A stretch of DNA of 47,521 nucleotides from Lachnospiraceae bacterium. Its GTDB lineage: Bacteria > Bacillota > Clostridia > Lachnospirales > Lachnospiraceae. The position numbers and the translations under genes are program-made. The stretch covers positions 1 to 47,521 of the forward strand of contig VSNG01000029.1 in assembly GCA_009774175.1 (NCBI GenBank). The letters run 5' to 3'. Position 1 is the stretch's first letter. Each line of letters opens with the position of its first letter. Below the pieces are notes generated by a model. That model was not told the origin of the DNA. It saw nothing but the letters and a program-made list of their open reading frames with translations, and did not search any database. Positions 7,379 through 16,016 of the stretch are shown piece after piece.

Positions 7379-9196
7379 TCAGATAACTTCAAAATGTTTC
7401 AAAGCATCTTTAATCGCTTCCGCTTTCTCCGCCGTCGGATGTTTCCTCGGCTGTTTCAATTCCTCTACCGCATTCGGGGCATCATACATCGGCAATCCGA
7501 ACTCCCTTTTTACCTCTGCGATATATGCGGTATGTACTTTGAAGCCATACTTCGCTTCTATATACTCCTTAATCATCTTGTATGTAACCCGCTCTTTCGG
7601 CTTGTATGCTGCGGCTCTCTTGGCAATATTATCAAGCGGCACTTTGCCCTCACCCTCGCCAAACTCCACTTTTACGTTGATTACGCTGTCAGGTTTTTTG
7701 TGGGAAAGCATTACAACCGTCTCCACCCCCGTAGTCCAGGGAAACTGATCTATGGGCACGCAGCGCTGCGCCCTGTAGCCGTTTGCAAGAAACGTCTCCA
7801 GATCTCTGGCCAGACTGCTGGCCTTGCAGGAAATATATAAAATATGCTCCACACCGTATCCGATGATCTTTTTGAGGGCCTTAGGATGTACGCCGTCGCG
7901 GGGCGGATCCAGAATAATCACATCCGGCTTCTCTATAATCTCATCCAGCACTTTCAACACGTCCCCTGCAATAAATTCGCAGTTATGTAAACCATTTAAT
8001 TCCACATTTTTCCTCGCCGCCCAAACGGCCTCCTCCACGATCTCCACGCCGATCACCTTCTTCGCCACCGGCGCAACCAATTGGGCTATCGTTCCCGTAC
8101 CGCTGTACAGGTCGTACACAATTTTATCCCCGGCCGCCCCTCCCTCCGTTGCAGCTTCCGAAGAAATATATTCCGTAATAAACTCTCTCGCCATCCGATA
8201 CAAAAGCTCCGCTCCCAGACTGTTGGTCTGAAAAAAGGAAAACAGGGATATTTTGAACCGAAGACCCAAAAGCTCCTCGTAAAAATAATCCCGCCCGTAC
8301 AGTACCTCCGTCCCGTCGCTTTGCACCACATCCGCCGCAGAATCGTTTTTCACATGCAGAATCCCTGCAATTTCACCGGCAAGCGGCAGTTCCAGCAGCT
8401 TTTTACTGAAACCGTCAAGTATTTCCCGCTCGATGTCGTTCTCCCGTGCCTGTTCTGACATCATCGCTTCCGTCTCCTGCGCCGCCCGCTTTGGCGTCTG
8501 GGTGGTAGTCGAAAGCGCCACCAGAATCTCCCCGGTCTTTACCGCTTTCCGCACTACAAGATGGCGCAGATATCCCGTATGCCGCAGTCTGTGATAAAAG
8601 GAAATGTCAAGGCCTTTCTCCTGTAATTCCCTGAAATACGCCACACTGCAGCGCAGAATCTTCCGATAATCCTCATCCACAATCTGACAGTCCGTCACGG
8701 AAACAATATCATAAAAGCTCCCTCTCCTGTGCATGCCAAGCGAAAGAGGGCCGTCCTTCACCTCGTCCCCGAAGGTAAATTCCATCTTGTTGCGGTAGCC
8801 GAAAATGGCGGGAGAAGCTTTTGCGGTCTCAAACAGACACGTTTCCTCCTGCCCGGAAAGAACCGGCGCAAGAAGCCGCCGCACCTGATCCTCCTTTATT
8901 TTCAGACTCTCCTCATAGGGAAACGATAACCAGGCGCATCCCCCGCAGCTGCCAAAATGAGGACAGGGACTTTCTGTCTCAAGGGGAGACGGCGTAAGCA
9001 CCTCCAAAAGCCTGCCTTCGTATCTTCCGTTTCTCGCTTTATTTACAACAGCCCGTATTTTCTGGCCCGGCAGGGCGTTTTTCACTATACAGACCCCTTC
9101 CTCGCAGGATACAATTCCCTTATTGGGAAAATCCGTCCGCTCCACAAATCCTTCTATGTTCTGCCCTTTTTTCACATCAGCCTCCCTGATTTCCAT
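7379..9196 (-). CDS. rlmD: 23S rRNA (uracil-C5)-methyltransferase, RlmD/TrmA family, with C-terminal extension
   Basis: SAM-dependent methylation of a uracil in 23S rRNA (U1939 in E. coli RlmD; the exact site here is not certain). A TRAM-like OB domain covers about residues 1-65, with KGIVSCEEG and GRYEGRLLEVL. The iron-sulfur cysteines appear in CPHFGSCGGCAW (about 78-89). The Rossmann domain has FFQTNSLGAE, YDLYSGTGTIAQLVAP and DPPRDGVHPKAL, and the catalytic cysteine lies in YISCKASSLARDL. Family members are usually 430-480 residues; this one is 605. The extra C-terminal 100 residues (about 505-605) include VTYKMIKEYIEAKYGFKVHT and REFGLPMYDAP, a segment I recall as appended to several Firmicutes proteins. 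A strong terminator follows. Confidence 0.9.
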   Translation of the reverse strand: MEIREADVKKGQNIEGFVERTDFPNKGIVSCEEGVCIVKNALPGQKIRAVVNKARNGRYEGRLLEVLTPSPLETESPCPHFGSCGGCAWLSFPYEESLKIKEDQVRRLLAPVLSGQEETCLFETAKASPAIFGYRNKMEFTFGDEVKDGPLSLGMHRRGSFYDIVSVTDCQIVDEDYRKILRCSVAYFRELQEKGLDISFYHRLRHTGYLRHLVVRKAVKTGEILVALSTTTQTPKRAAQETEAMMSEQARENDIEREILDGFSKKLLELPLAGEIAGILHVKNDSAADVVQSDGTEVLYGRDYFYEELLGLRFKISLFSFFQTNSLGAELLYRMAREFITEYISSEAATEGGAAGDKIVYDLYSGTGTIAQLVAPVAKKVIGVEIVEEAVWAARKNVELNGLHNCEFIAGDVLKVLDEIIEKPDVIILDPPRDGVHPKALKKIIGYGVEHILYISCKASSLARDLETFLANGYRAQRCVPIDQFPWTTGVETVVMLSHKKPDSVINVKVEFGEGEGKVPLDNIAKRAAAYKPKERVTYKMIKEYIEAKYGFKVHTAYIAEVKREFGLPMYDAPNAVEELKQPRKHPTAEKAEAIKDALKHFEVI

Positions 9197-9317
9197 CCGC
9201 GCGCAAAACGTCCTATCCGAACAATCCTGCGCTTATAAACACAAAGGAGCAGACCCGGAATGCACCATACGCGCCCCAAGCCTGCTCATTCACTTCATCT
9301 TATCCGACCGTTTCTGC

Positions 9318-9596
9318 CTACTTCCCGGTCTCTTCCTCGTCGTCTTCATCCTCAAAGAAATCGTCGTCGAAATCATCATCGAAGTCGTCTTCAAAATCCT
9401 CCAGATAATCCGGTGTAAGATAACGGTACACTGCATACGCAATGGCCGCCACCGCTGCAATCGCGCCGATCACGGCAAACACCCAAAGAAGCGTATTTCC
9501 CTTCTTCTCCTCCTCGTGCTTTCTGCCGAGAATATCATTCACGCCCGCATTGTCCATAATCTCATCCAATTTATTCAAAATCTCTTTCCTGCTCAT
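9318..9596 (-). CDS. small single-pass membrane protein with acidic tail
   Basis: A 92-residue protein. The start at 9596 (MSRKEILNKLDEIMDN) has AGAGAGGG about 7 nt upstream; an earlier ATG at 9662 lacks a clear site and gives an atypical leader. After a short amphipathic region and a charged KHEEEKKGN stretch comes one membrane segment (TLLWVFAVIGAIAAVAAIAY), then YRYLTPDY and a highly acidic tail made of repeated DFDDDF units ending DEDDEEETGK. The positively charged side precedes the helix, suggesting the acidic tail is outside. Homologues of this general type are widespread in Clostridia but no function is known to me. It sits between rlmD and pcrA, probably as its own unit. Confidence 0.7.
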   Translation of the reverse strand: MSRKEILNKLDEIMDNAGVNDILGRKHEEEKKGNTLLWVFAVIGAIAAVAAIAYAVYRYLTPDYLEDFEDDFDDDFDDDFFEDEDDEEETGK

Positions 9597-9733
9597 CCTG
9601 TAACCCTCTCTTTCCCATACATCAGGCGCGTCCAGCGCAATCCTGTTCTTATAATATACCACGTCTTTTCACATTTTACTATATCTGAATATTTTATTTT
9701 ATGAAAAATATGTAAATTTTATTCTTTGGCCAT

Positions 9734-12085
9734 TCATACCTTCTGCAATTTTGCAAATCCCGCATACATGATTTTCTGTCCGACCTCGTCAAAAACCACT
9801 GTCACCTGACTGTCTCTGGGCCCCGGTTCAATTTTTAAGACGGTGCCCTCCCCGTAGCGGGCATGCCTCACTCGGTCGCCCTTATCGTAGCCGAGCCTGC
9901 CTGCCGTCTCGGGCCCCGCCGTTCCCGCAGCCTTTACGCCTGTTCCGGGCCTTATCGGTTCCGCCGGCTTCACGGCCGGTTTTGCCCCGATCTCACTGAT
10001 AGGCTTCCCGAAGCCGACGCCTCCAAAGGGTCTGCCTCCCACCGGCGTCTGCCTTGTTCTGGCAGGAGCCGGAGCCGCATAGGGCCTCGTCCGCAAAAGG
10101 CTTTTCTCTCTGGAATTTTCCTCGTAGCTCTCCTCCCTTTTCCGCTTTACGGGAGCAGGCGTGCTGTCCATGAGAAGCGGCGGAATTTCCCGCACAAAAC
10201 GGCTGACGGGATTGTACTGGGTCTCTCCTCTGGTCATGCGCTGCCTTGCGCAGGTAAGCGTCAGCTCTTCCCTTGCTCTGGTAATTCCCACATAGGCAAG
10301 CCGTCTCTCCTCCTCGATCTCCAGCGGATCGTCAGAAGTAATGCTCATATAGCCGGGGAACACGCCGTCCTCCATGCCTGCCAGATAGACATGTCGAAAT
10401 TCCAGCCCCTTGGCGCTGTGCAGCGTCATGAGAAGCACCCTGTCGCTTTCTTCATCCACCCTGTCAATGTCCGCCACCAGAGCCACTTCCTCCAGAAATT
10501 CGCTTAAGGTCGGCTCGTCATGCTCTTCCTCATAGGCCACTACCTTATTGACCAGCTCGTCTATATTTTCAATCCGGTCCGCCGCGTCCTCCTCGTCGGA
10601 TTCTTCCAGTTCTTTCAGATATCCCGTAATCTCCAGCACATCCTTCACCAGCTCCGCCAGAGAGTAAAATTCCATCTTGCTGCGAAAGCCCTGTATCATG
10701 GTGACAAAGGGCGTAAGTTTGCCTGCGCTCCTGCCGATGGTGTCGATCTGATCCGCCTGTCGCAGCGCGTCATAAAAGCTGAGCCCGTTCTCGTCGGCAT
10801 AATCCTGCACCCGCTGGATGGTAGCCGCGCCGATGCCCCGCCTTGGCACGTTGATGATCCGCTTCACCGCCACGTCGTCCCTGCCGTTGTCTATGGTCTT
10901 TAAATAGGCCAGTACGTCCTTGATTTCCCGTCTGGAATAGAAATTAGTGCCGCCCACCACATCATAGGGAACGCCCTCCATGATGAACCGCTCCTCCAGC
11001 AGACGGGCCTGCGCGTTGGTACGGTAGAGCACGGCGCAGTCGCCGTAGGCAATCTCTCCCGCCCGTCTTTTTTTTGCCACGTCCGCCGCGATATATTCCG
11101 CTTCCTCATAAGCCGTGTCAAACTGCCTGAAACAGATCCGGGAACCTTCCTTCCTGTCCGTCCAGAGGGCCTTGTCCTTACGCCCCGTATTGTTTTTAAT
11201 CACCGCGTTGGCCGCGTCCAGAACCACCTGCGTGGAGCGGTAATTCTGCTCCAGCTTAATCACGCAGGCATCCGGATAGACTTTCTCAAAATCCAGAATA
11301 TTGCGGATGTTCGCACCCCTGAATTTATAAATGGACTGATCGTCGTCACCCACCACGCAAAGGTTCCGATGTCCCGCCGCCAAAAGCCTTATGAGCTCAA
11401 ACTGGGCCGTGTTGGTATCCTGATACTCGTCTACCATGATGTAGCGGAACCTGTCCTGATAGGAAGCCAGTACCTGCGCGTCCGTCTTAAAAAGCTCTAC
11501 GGTCTTCATAATCAGATCGTCAAAATCCAGAGCGTTGTTTTTCTTAAGGGTTTCCTGATACTCTCTGTAAGCTTTTGCAATTCTGCTTCCGTTATAGTCG
11601 AAACCGTTTTGCATCTCATATTCCTGCGGATCGATCAGCTCGTCCTTGGCAGAAGAAATAGCATTTAAAATCGTCCGCTCCTTCAACATCTTCGTGTCAA
11701 TCTGCAGTTTCTTGCAGACCTCCTTCATGATGCCCTTCTGATCGTCCGTATCATATATGGTAAAATGGTTGTCATAGCCCAGCCTGTCTATGTAGCGGCG
11801 CAGTATCCGCACGCAGGTGGAATGAAAGGTCGAAACCCAGATCTGTTCCGCGCCAAATCCTACGATCTTATCCACGCGCTCCCGCATTTCCCCCGCCGCC
11901 TTGTTGGTAAACGTAATCGCCAGAATATGATAGGGCGCCACACCCGCCCTGTCAATCAGGTATGCCACCCTATGCGTTAAAACTCTGGTTTTGCCGGAAC
12001 CGGCGCCCGCCAGTATCAGCACAGGCCCTTCCGTCTGTACGACGGCCTGCCTCTGCTTCTCATTCAATGTATCATATATACTCAT
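9734..12085 (-). CDS. pcrA: ATP-dependent 3'-5' DNA helicase PcrA (UvrD/Rep family)
   Basis: Superfamily 1A helicase for DNA repair, replication-fork clearance and plasmid rolling-circle replication. It has 783 residues, slightly above the usual length of about 730-760. Motif I is GAGSGKT (about 27-33), motif Ia is AITFTNKAA, motif II is VDEYQDTN, motif III is VVGDDDQSIYKFRGA, motif IV is LEQNYRS, motif V is TLHSAKGLEF and motif VI is EERRLAYVGITRA. A Pro/Ala/Arg-rich linker leads to the C-terminal Tudor-like domain (KGDRVRHARYGEGTVLKIE) that in PcrA binds RNA polymerase. AAGGG precedes the ATG. It lies 63 nt after the SPFH gene and may be cotranscribed with it. Confidence 0.95.
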   Translation of the reverse strand: MSIYDTLNEKQRQAVVQTEGPVLILAGAGSGKTRVLTHRVAYLIDRAGVAPYHILAITFTNKAAGEMRERVDKIVGFGAEQIWVSTFHSTCVRILRRYIDRLGYDNHFTIYDTDDQKGIMKEVCKKLQIDTKMLKERTILNAISSAKDELIDPQEYEMQNGFDYNGSRIAKAYREYQETLKKNNALDFDDLIMKTVELFKTDAQVLASYQDRFRYIMVDEYQDTNTAQFELIRLLAAGHRNLCVVGDDDQSIYKFRGANIRNILDFEKVYPDACVIKLEQNYRSTQVVLDAANAVIKNNTGRKDKALWTDRKEGSRICFRQFDTAYEEAEYIAADVAKKRRAGEIAYGDCAVLYRTNAQARLLEERFIMEGVPYDVVGGTNFYSRREIKDVLAYLKTIDNGRDDVAVKRIINVPRRGIGAATIQRVQDYADENGLSFYDALRQADQIDTIGRSAGKLTPFVTMIQGFRSKMEFYSLAELVKDVLEITGYLKELEESDEEDAADRIENIDELVNKVVAYEEEHDEPTLSEFLEEVALVADIDRVDEESDRVLLMTLHSAKGLEFRHVYLAGMEDGVFPGYMSITSDDPLEIEEERRLAYVGITRAREELTLTCARQRMTRGETQYNPVSRFVREIPPLLMDSTPAPVKRKREESYEENSREKSLLRTRPYAAPAPARTRQTPVGGRPFGGVGFGKPISEIGAKPAVKPAEPIRPGTGVKAAGTAGPETAGRLGYDKGDRVRHARYGEGTVLKIEPGPRDSQVTVVFDEVGQKIMYAGFAKLQKV

Positions 12086-12148
12086 GTGAATTTACCCTTA
12101 TTTCTCTGTATCCGTTATTTTGCCGGATCCGACGCTCCCTTCGCCGGA

Positions 12149-13120
12149 TCATAAAAGCTGCGTGCCGCAGTTGCCGCAGAATTTGGATCCCGTAGTGGGC
12201 GTGCCGCAGTTGGGGCAGAATTTCGGGCCTGCGCCTCCCTGCGCGGCAGGCTGCGCCTGTCCGGCCATATTTCCACCGCCCGCGTTCATCTGGTTCACCA
12301 TCTGCTGTCCGATAGCCATGCCCATTTGCAGACCCACCATATCGGAGACCATACCCGCGCCGGCGCCGCCCTTACCCAAGGAGTCCGCCGCCGCCATCTG
12401 GGTGTACTTATTCATATCGCCCACCATGGACTGCGCAGCCGCCTTCTCCTGCATCTTCCGAATCTCTTCAGGATAGGAGAAGCTCTCAATTCTAAAGCCG
12501 GAAATGCCAATGCCGAGAGTACGCATATCCGCGTCCAGCTCGCCCTCAATGCCCTTCGCAATATTCCTTGCATCCGCCTGCAAATTGAACATATCACGGC
12601 CTTCTTTGCTGATCCAGCTCATAAGCAGCTGGTCAAGGCTTGCGATGATGCGCTCCTTCACGTCTCCAACCGTATAAGTCTGTCTGATGCCCGCCAGCTT
12701 CTCAATCACCACTTCGTGAGCCGCCACCCGGCAGTTAAAGGTACCGAACGCCCGAATGGGCATACCGCCCGGAAGTCCCGGCGCCGGCAGATTAATGGCG
12801 TTCTTCGTGCCCCACTTGACTAAAAGCTCCTTCGTGTTGATAAACAGCACTTCTGCGCGAAGCGGCGTGCTGAAGCCGAATTTAAAGCTCTTTAAGGTTG
12901 TAAGGAAGGGAATGATATCCGACTCGATGTCATAGTCGCCGTCTTCTACAAAAATCCCTTCCACCCTTCCGTTATACAGAAAGATCGCGTCCTGTCCCGG
13001 ACGGATAATCAAACGGGAACCTTTCTTTATCTCCTGATTCTGAAACTTATAAAACAATACGCCTGCACCGTTCTCGTTCCACTCGATTACACTGGAAAAC
13101 TGATTCTTTATAAAACCCAT
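12149..13120 (-). CDS. SPFH/Band-7 family protein with C-terminal zinc ribbons (YdjI-like)
   Basis: A 323-residue protein. The start at 13120 is preferred because GGAGG lies 7 nt upstream; the ATG 12 nt earlier overlaps that site. Residues about 20-220 form the SPFH/virion-core-like domain (RLIIRPGQDAIFLYNGRVEG, GTKNAINLP, AFGTFNCRV, GIGISGFRIESFSYPEEI). A Gly/Ala/Met-rich flexible region follows. The end is a double-cysteine zinc ribbon, FCPNCGTP and FCGNCGTQLL. Relatives of Bacillus YdjI have been linked to membrane stress and phage-shock-like responses through the neighbouring ydjF/ydjG genes, but no PspA gene is next to it here. Probably a membrane-associated scaffold; the exact role is inferred. 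Confidence 0.85.
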   Translation of the reverse strand: MGFIKNQFSSVIEWNENGAGVLFYKFQNQEIKKGSRLIIRPGQDAIFLYNGRVEGIFVEDGDYDIESDIIPFLTTLKSFKFGFSTPLRAEVLFINTKELLVKWGTKNAINLPAPGLPGGMPIRAFGTFNCRVAAHEVVIEKLAGIRQTYTVGDVKERIIASLDQLLMSWISKEGRDMFNLQADARNIAKGIEGELDADMRTLGIGISGFRIESFSYPEEIRKMQEKAAAQSMVGDMNKYTQMAAADSLGKGGAGAGMVSDMVGLQMGMAIGQQMVNQMNAGGGNMAGQAQPAAQGGAGPKFCPNCGTPTTGSKFCGNCGTQLL

Positions 13121-13163
13121 TTTATCCTCCATTCCCGCTTCCGTTTATATACTGTCGTTAATT

Positions 13164-14651
13164 TTACGCATCCTGCGTCCTGTTGAGCTGCTGCGCCTGA
13201 TCGCTCAGATCCCCAACCAGCCTGTCAACCGCAAAGACAATATTGGTATTGTTCTCGCTCACCCGGAAGGTCTCCTGCGAATGCGCCGATACTTCCTGCA
13301 TAATTGCGGAGATCGTCTGAACGCTCTCCACAATCACCTTGTTGGCGTCCGCCAGTTGCTGCACAGATCTGTCAAGCCGCCTGCTCTGCTCATCCACCTG
13401 ATCGGTTCCCACCGCTATTTTTTCAAAGTTTTCCGCAGCCTGCACGGCGGATTCGCTCTGCTTTCTGCTGCTCTCCATCAGTTCCTCCACAGCGTTCACA
13501 GCAATCTTCAGTTTCTCGGAAACGCTGTGAATCACATCTGTAATATCCACCGTCGCGCCCTGGGTCTGATTTGCCAGATTGGAAATCTCCGAAGCTACCA
13601 CCGCAAAGCCTTTCCCCGCCTCTCCGGCACGGGCCGCCTCAATGCTGGCATTTAGAGCAAGCAGGCTGGTCTGGCTGGCCACATTGGTAATCATATCGAT
13701 AATGGTCTGCATGTTGGAAGTATACTCCTCCAGCTCTTCCATATCCTTCGCTACCTGCGTTCCCGCTCTCTCGGAATTTTCCATCTGCTTTGCCAGGGTA
13801 TCCAGATTTTCCCTGCCGAGCCGCACGCTGTCCTTGGCTTCCGACATGCTTTTGGTAATGGCGTCCATCACATCCGCCATCTGGCCGATATGATTCTGAA
13901 TCTCCTCTGTTTTCCCAAGCTGGTTCTGAATGGACTGCGCCGTCTCATTTGTTCCCGAGGAAACCTCCTGCATGGCGTTTCTGGTCTCTGAAACCGCCTC
14001 TCCCAGCTGCTTCATCTTCTCAGCCACATCCAGAATACCCTCCGACATCTGTCCCGATATCCGCATCACCTTATCAAGCAGGGCTGAGACGTTTTCCTTT
14101 TCCCGATCCAGCTCCTGCAGCTTGGACGCGTTGATCTTCGCAAGGGTCTTCGTGGAGAGGCAGAGAAATACAGCTACCAGCGCAAGAAGCGCCACGCGTA
14201 TCTCATAAGTCGCCAAATCCTCCGCGAGAATGCCTCCCGTAACGCCCTGCCATGCCAAAAATACAATATTGATGGCAAGCCCGGCCCCGGAAACCCAGGC
14301 ACAGAGCCTTATGTCCGAGTAAAGAACCAGCACCAGACAAATCGGTATAATATATGTAAAGGCAATCACATTGACTGTCGTAAACACTACGAACAGATAA
14401 AACAGGCAGTAGGCGACCCCTATCACATGCCGGAGACGCAGATTGTCCGGCTCTTTCCGATACAGGACAAACTCAATTGCTACCGGCATTATCGCAACAA
14501 GCGAAAATACCAAATAATATACTACGGTCCTGCTGCCTTTGACCACCTCCATGAGATAGGCCAGCTCCAGCACGGCCACGATCACAAAGTGGCAGGCAAC
14601 CGCCACCCTGTTCATGGCGCTGGCGCCGTCAAACACACTGTCTTTTTCCAT
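13164..14651 (-). CDS. methyl-accepting chemotaxis-type signalling protein
   Basis: A 495-residue protein. The start at 14651 (MEKDSVFDGASAMNRV) follows GAGAGGGGA at 6-8 nt; an upstream ATG at 14690 has no such site. Residues about 15-180 hold about six hydrophobic segments (such as HFVIVAVLELAYLMEVV, VYYLVFSLVAIMPVAIEFVL, IRVALLALVAVFLCLSTKTL) with little periplasmic-style sensor in between. The cytoplasmic part is a long coiled coil with the conserved hairpin tip LLALNASIEAARAGEAGKGF followed by AVVASEISNLANQT, which binds CheA and CheW. There is no HAMP domain. No che genes are nearby. It could sense membrane state or a membrane-permeant ligand; this is inference. Confidence 0.9.
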   Translation of the reverse strand: MEKDSVFDGASAMNRVAVACHFVIVAVLELAYLMEVVKGSRTVVYYLVFSLVAIMPVAIEFVLYRKEPDNLRLRHVIGVAYCLFYLFVVFTTVNVIAFTYIIPICLVLVLYSDIRLCAWVSGAGLAINIVFLAWQGVTGGILAEDLATYEIRVALLALVAVFLCLSTKTLAKINASKLQELDREKENVSALLDKVMRISGQMSEGILDVAEKMKQLGEAVSETRNAMQEVSSGTNETAQSIQNQLGKTEEIQNHIGQMADVMDAITKSMSEAKDSVRLGRENLDTLAKQMENSERAGTQVAKDMEELEEYTSNMQTIIDMITNVASQTSLLALNASIEAARAGEAGKGFAVVASEISNLANQTQGATVDITDVIHSVSEKLKIAVNAVEELMESSRKQSESAVQAAENFEKIAVGTDQVDEQSRRLDRSVQQLADANKVIVESVQTISAIMQEVSAHSQETFRVSENNTNIVFAVDRLVGDLSDQAQQLNRTQDA

Positions 14652-14792
14652 ATTTGTCCCCTCTCTTTCATTTGTAATAATGAAATGCAAAATTATGGTT
14701 TAGTATACCATAACGTCTCATACGGAGACAATACTTTTATATGTTCACGCCCAGATTCATGGTATATTTCGCACTGTTTACGGCATATTCCG

Positions 14793-15647
14793 CTACATGG
14801 CGCCCATCACGATTCCGGCAATGATAACCGCCGCGCACAACAGCCTGTGGGACGTCTCTTTTTCCCTGAACAGAAACCGTCCCGCCAGTATCGTCACCAC
14901 ACAGCCCGCCTGTTTTAAAAGGGTCATCACCGTAATACGGCTCGCCTCCATACCGTTAGCCACAAACAGCGCCCGGTCAGCGATGACGATTAACAGACTT
15001 AAAAGCCATACCCATTTATTGCCAAAGGCCCGCCTCCAGTTTACGGGGGAACGGGAAAGCAGGATAAAAAGCAGATAAAACAGCGTCAGGAAAAACAGAT
15101 ACCAAAATTGCAGCTGGGAGCTTGTGATATCCTGCATGAGAATTTTATCAAGCAGTCCCGACACCGCGTTTAGCAGGCAGGCGGCAAAAGCCATCACCAC
15201 ATATTTTACTTCCACAGCCTCCCCTGCCGCTTCTTTTTGCTGCCGCCCGGGACAGTGCTTTAAGAAAAAGAGTCCGGCCGATACAAGGATGAGGCCGATC
15301 ACCTGAAAAGGGCCCAGAGTTTCCTGCAATACCGCCACGCCAAGCACCATGGCAAACAGCACTCTGGACAAATCCAGCACGCCGTAGAGGCTGATGGGCA
15401 TCCTTTTAATTGCCTGGAAGCTGCATATCCATGCCAGAAAAATGACAAAGGATTTTAATGCAATATAAAAGAAGAAATGGATTTCCACTCCCGTCGCCGC
15501 TCCTGCGGATGGCAAAACCATTACAAAAGACAGGAAAGTGTACATAAACAGTACCTCAATGGTAGAGTTTTTTTCCAAAGCTTTCTTCTTTACAATCTCC
15601 CGCACGCCCTTTAAGACGCCGTACAACAGCACCAGCCAGACCCACAT
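14793..15647 (-). CDS. EamA/DMT-family transporter
   Basis: A 284-residue integral membrane protein. The start at 15647 (MWVWLVLLYGVLKGVREIV) is placed after AGGATACGAAAGAG; a longer frame to 15770 would run into the tRNA terminator and is unlikely. There are about ten hydrophobic helices arranged as two five-helix repeats. The first EamA repeat ends with VLDLSRVLFAMVLGVAVLQE and ILVSAGLFFL, and the second with ASRITVMTLLKQAGCVVTIL, FLFREKETSHRLL and AVIIAGIVMG. This is the drug/metabolite transporter fold. The substrate cannot be predicted. A positively charged, poly-Gln segment joins the halves. Confidence 0.85.
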   Translation of the reverse strand: MWVWLVLLYGVLKGVREIVKKKALEKNSTIEVLFMYTFLSFVMVLPSAGAATGVEIHFFFYIALKSFVIFLAWICSFQAIKRMPISLYGVLDLSRVLFAMVLGVAVLQETLGPFQVIGLILVSAGLFFLKHCPGRQQKEAAGEAVEVKYVVMAFAACLLNAVSGLLDKILMQDITSSQLQFWYLFFLTLFYLLFILLSRSPVNWRRAFGNKWVWLLSLLIVIADRALFVANGMEASRITVMTLLKQAGCVVTILAGRFLFREKETSHRLLCAAVIIAGIVMGAM

Positions 15648-15730
15648 CTCTTTCGTATCCTTTCCACATCTTACCGTCGTGCCAAATATCCGCAGGAATC
15701 GTACCGAACGTACCGTCGTAATTAACCAGA

Positions 15731-15768
15731 AAAAATAAGGAAAACCATTAATTCTACTGGTTTTCCTC
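15731..15768 (-). terminator. terminator after tRNA-Gly
   Basis: On the minus strand AGGAAAACCA pairs with TGGTTTTCCT around a loop of about 10 nt and is followed by TATTTTTT. It begins about 14 nt after the tRNA 3' end. Confidence 0.8.
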
Positions 15769-15781
15769 ATCTGATCAGGTA

Positions 15782-15852
15782 AGCAGGCGAGGGGAATCGA
15801 ACCCCCCTCCCAAGCTTGGGAAGCTTGTATTCTACCGATGAACTACGCCTGC
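15782..15852 (-). tRNA. tRNA-Gly, anticodon CCC
   Basis: Minus-strand cloverleaf of 71 nt. The acceptor stem GCAGGCG pairs with CGCCTGC and the discriminator is T. The D arm is GTTC...GAAT with a GG in its loop. The anticodon stem CAAGC/GCTTG encloses the loop TTCCCAA, giving anticodon CCC for GGG codons. The T loop reads TTCGATT on a G/C-rich stem. The 3' CCA is not encoded. A -10-like TATACT lies at 15870-15875 just upstream. Confidence 0.93.
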
Positions 15853-16016
15853 AAGTCTGCGACTTAATTAGTATACCATCTTATTTCCAAAAAGAAAAGC
15901 CGTTTTTTTAAATTTAAATTTTAAGCCGCCTTCACCTTCCACCGGCCTGCGCATAGGCTATACTAAATATGTCTTTTAGGGATTGCCGTAAAGTTTGGGG
16001 CAATCCGAGGAGGATC

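Noticed and set aside
7066..7392. Complete small gene from the ATG at 7392
   Set aside because: Its first 20 residues are the rlmD terminator hairpin in translation, so only a truncated 3' portion is real.
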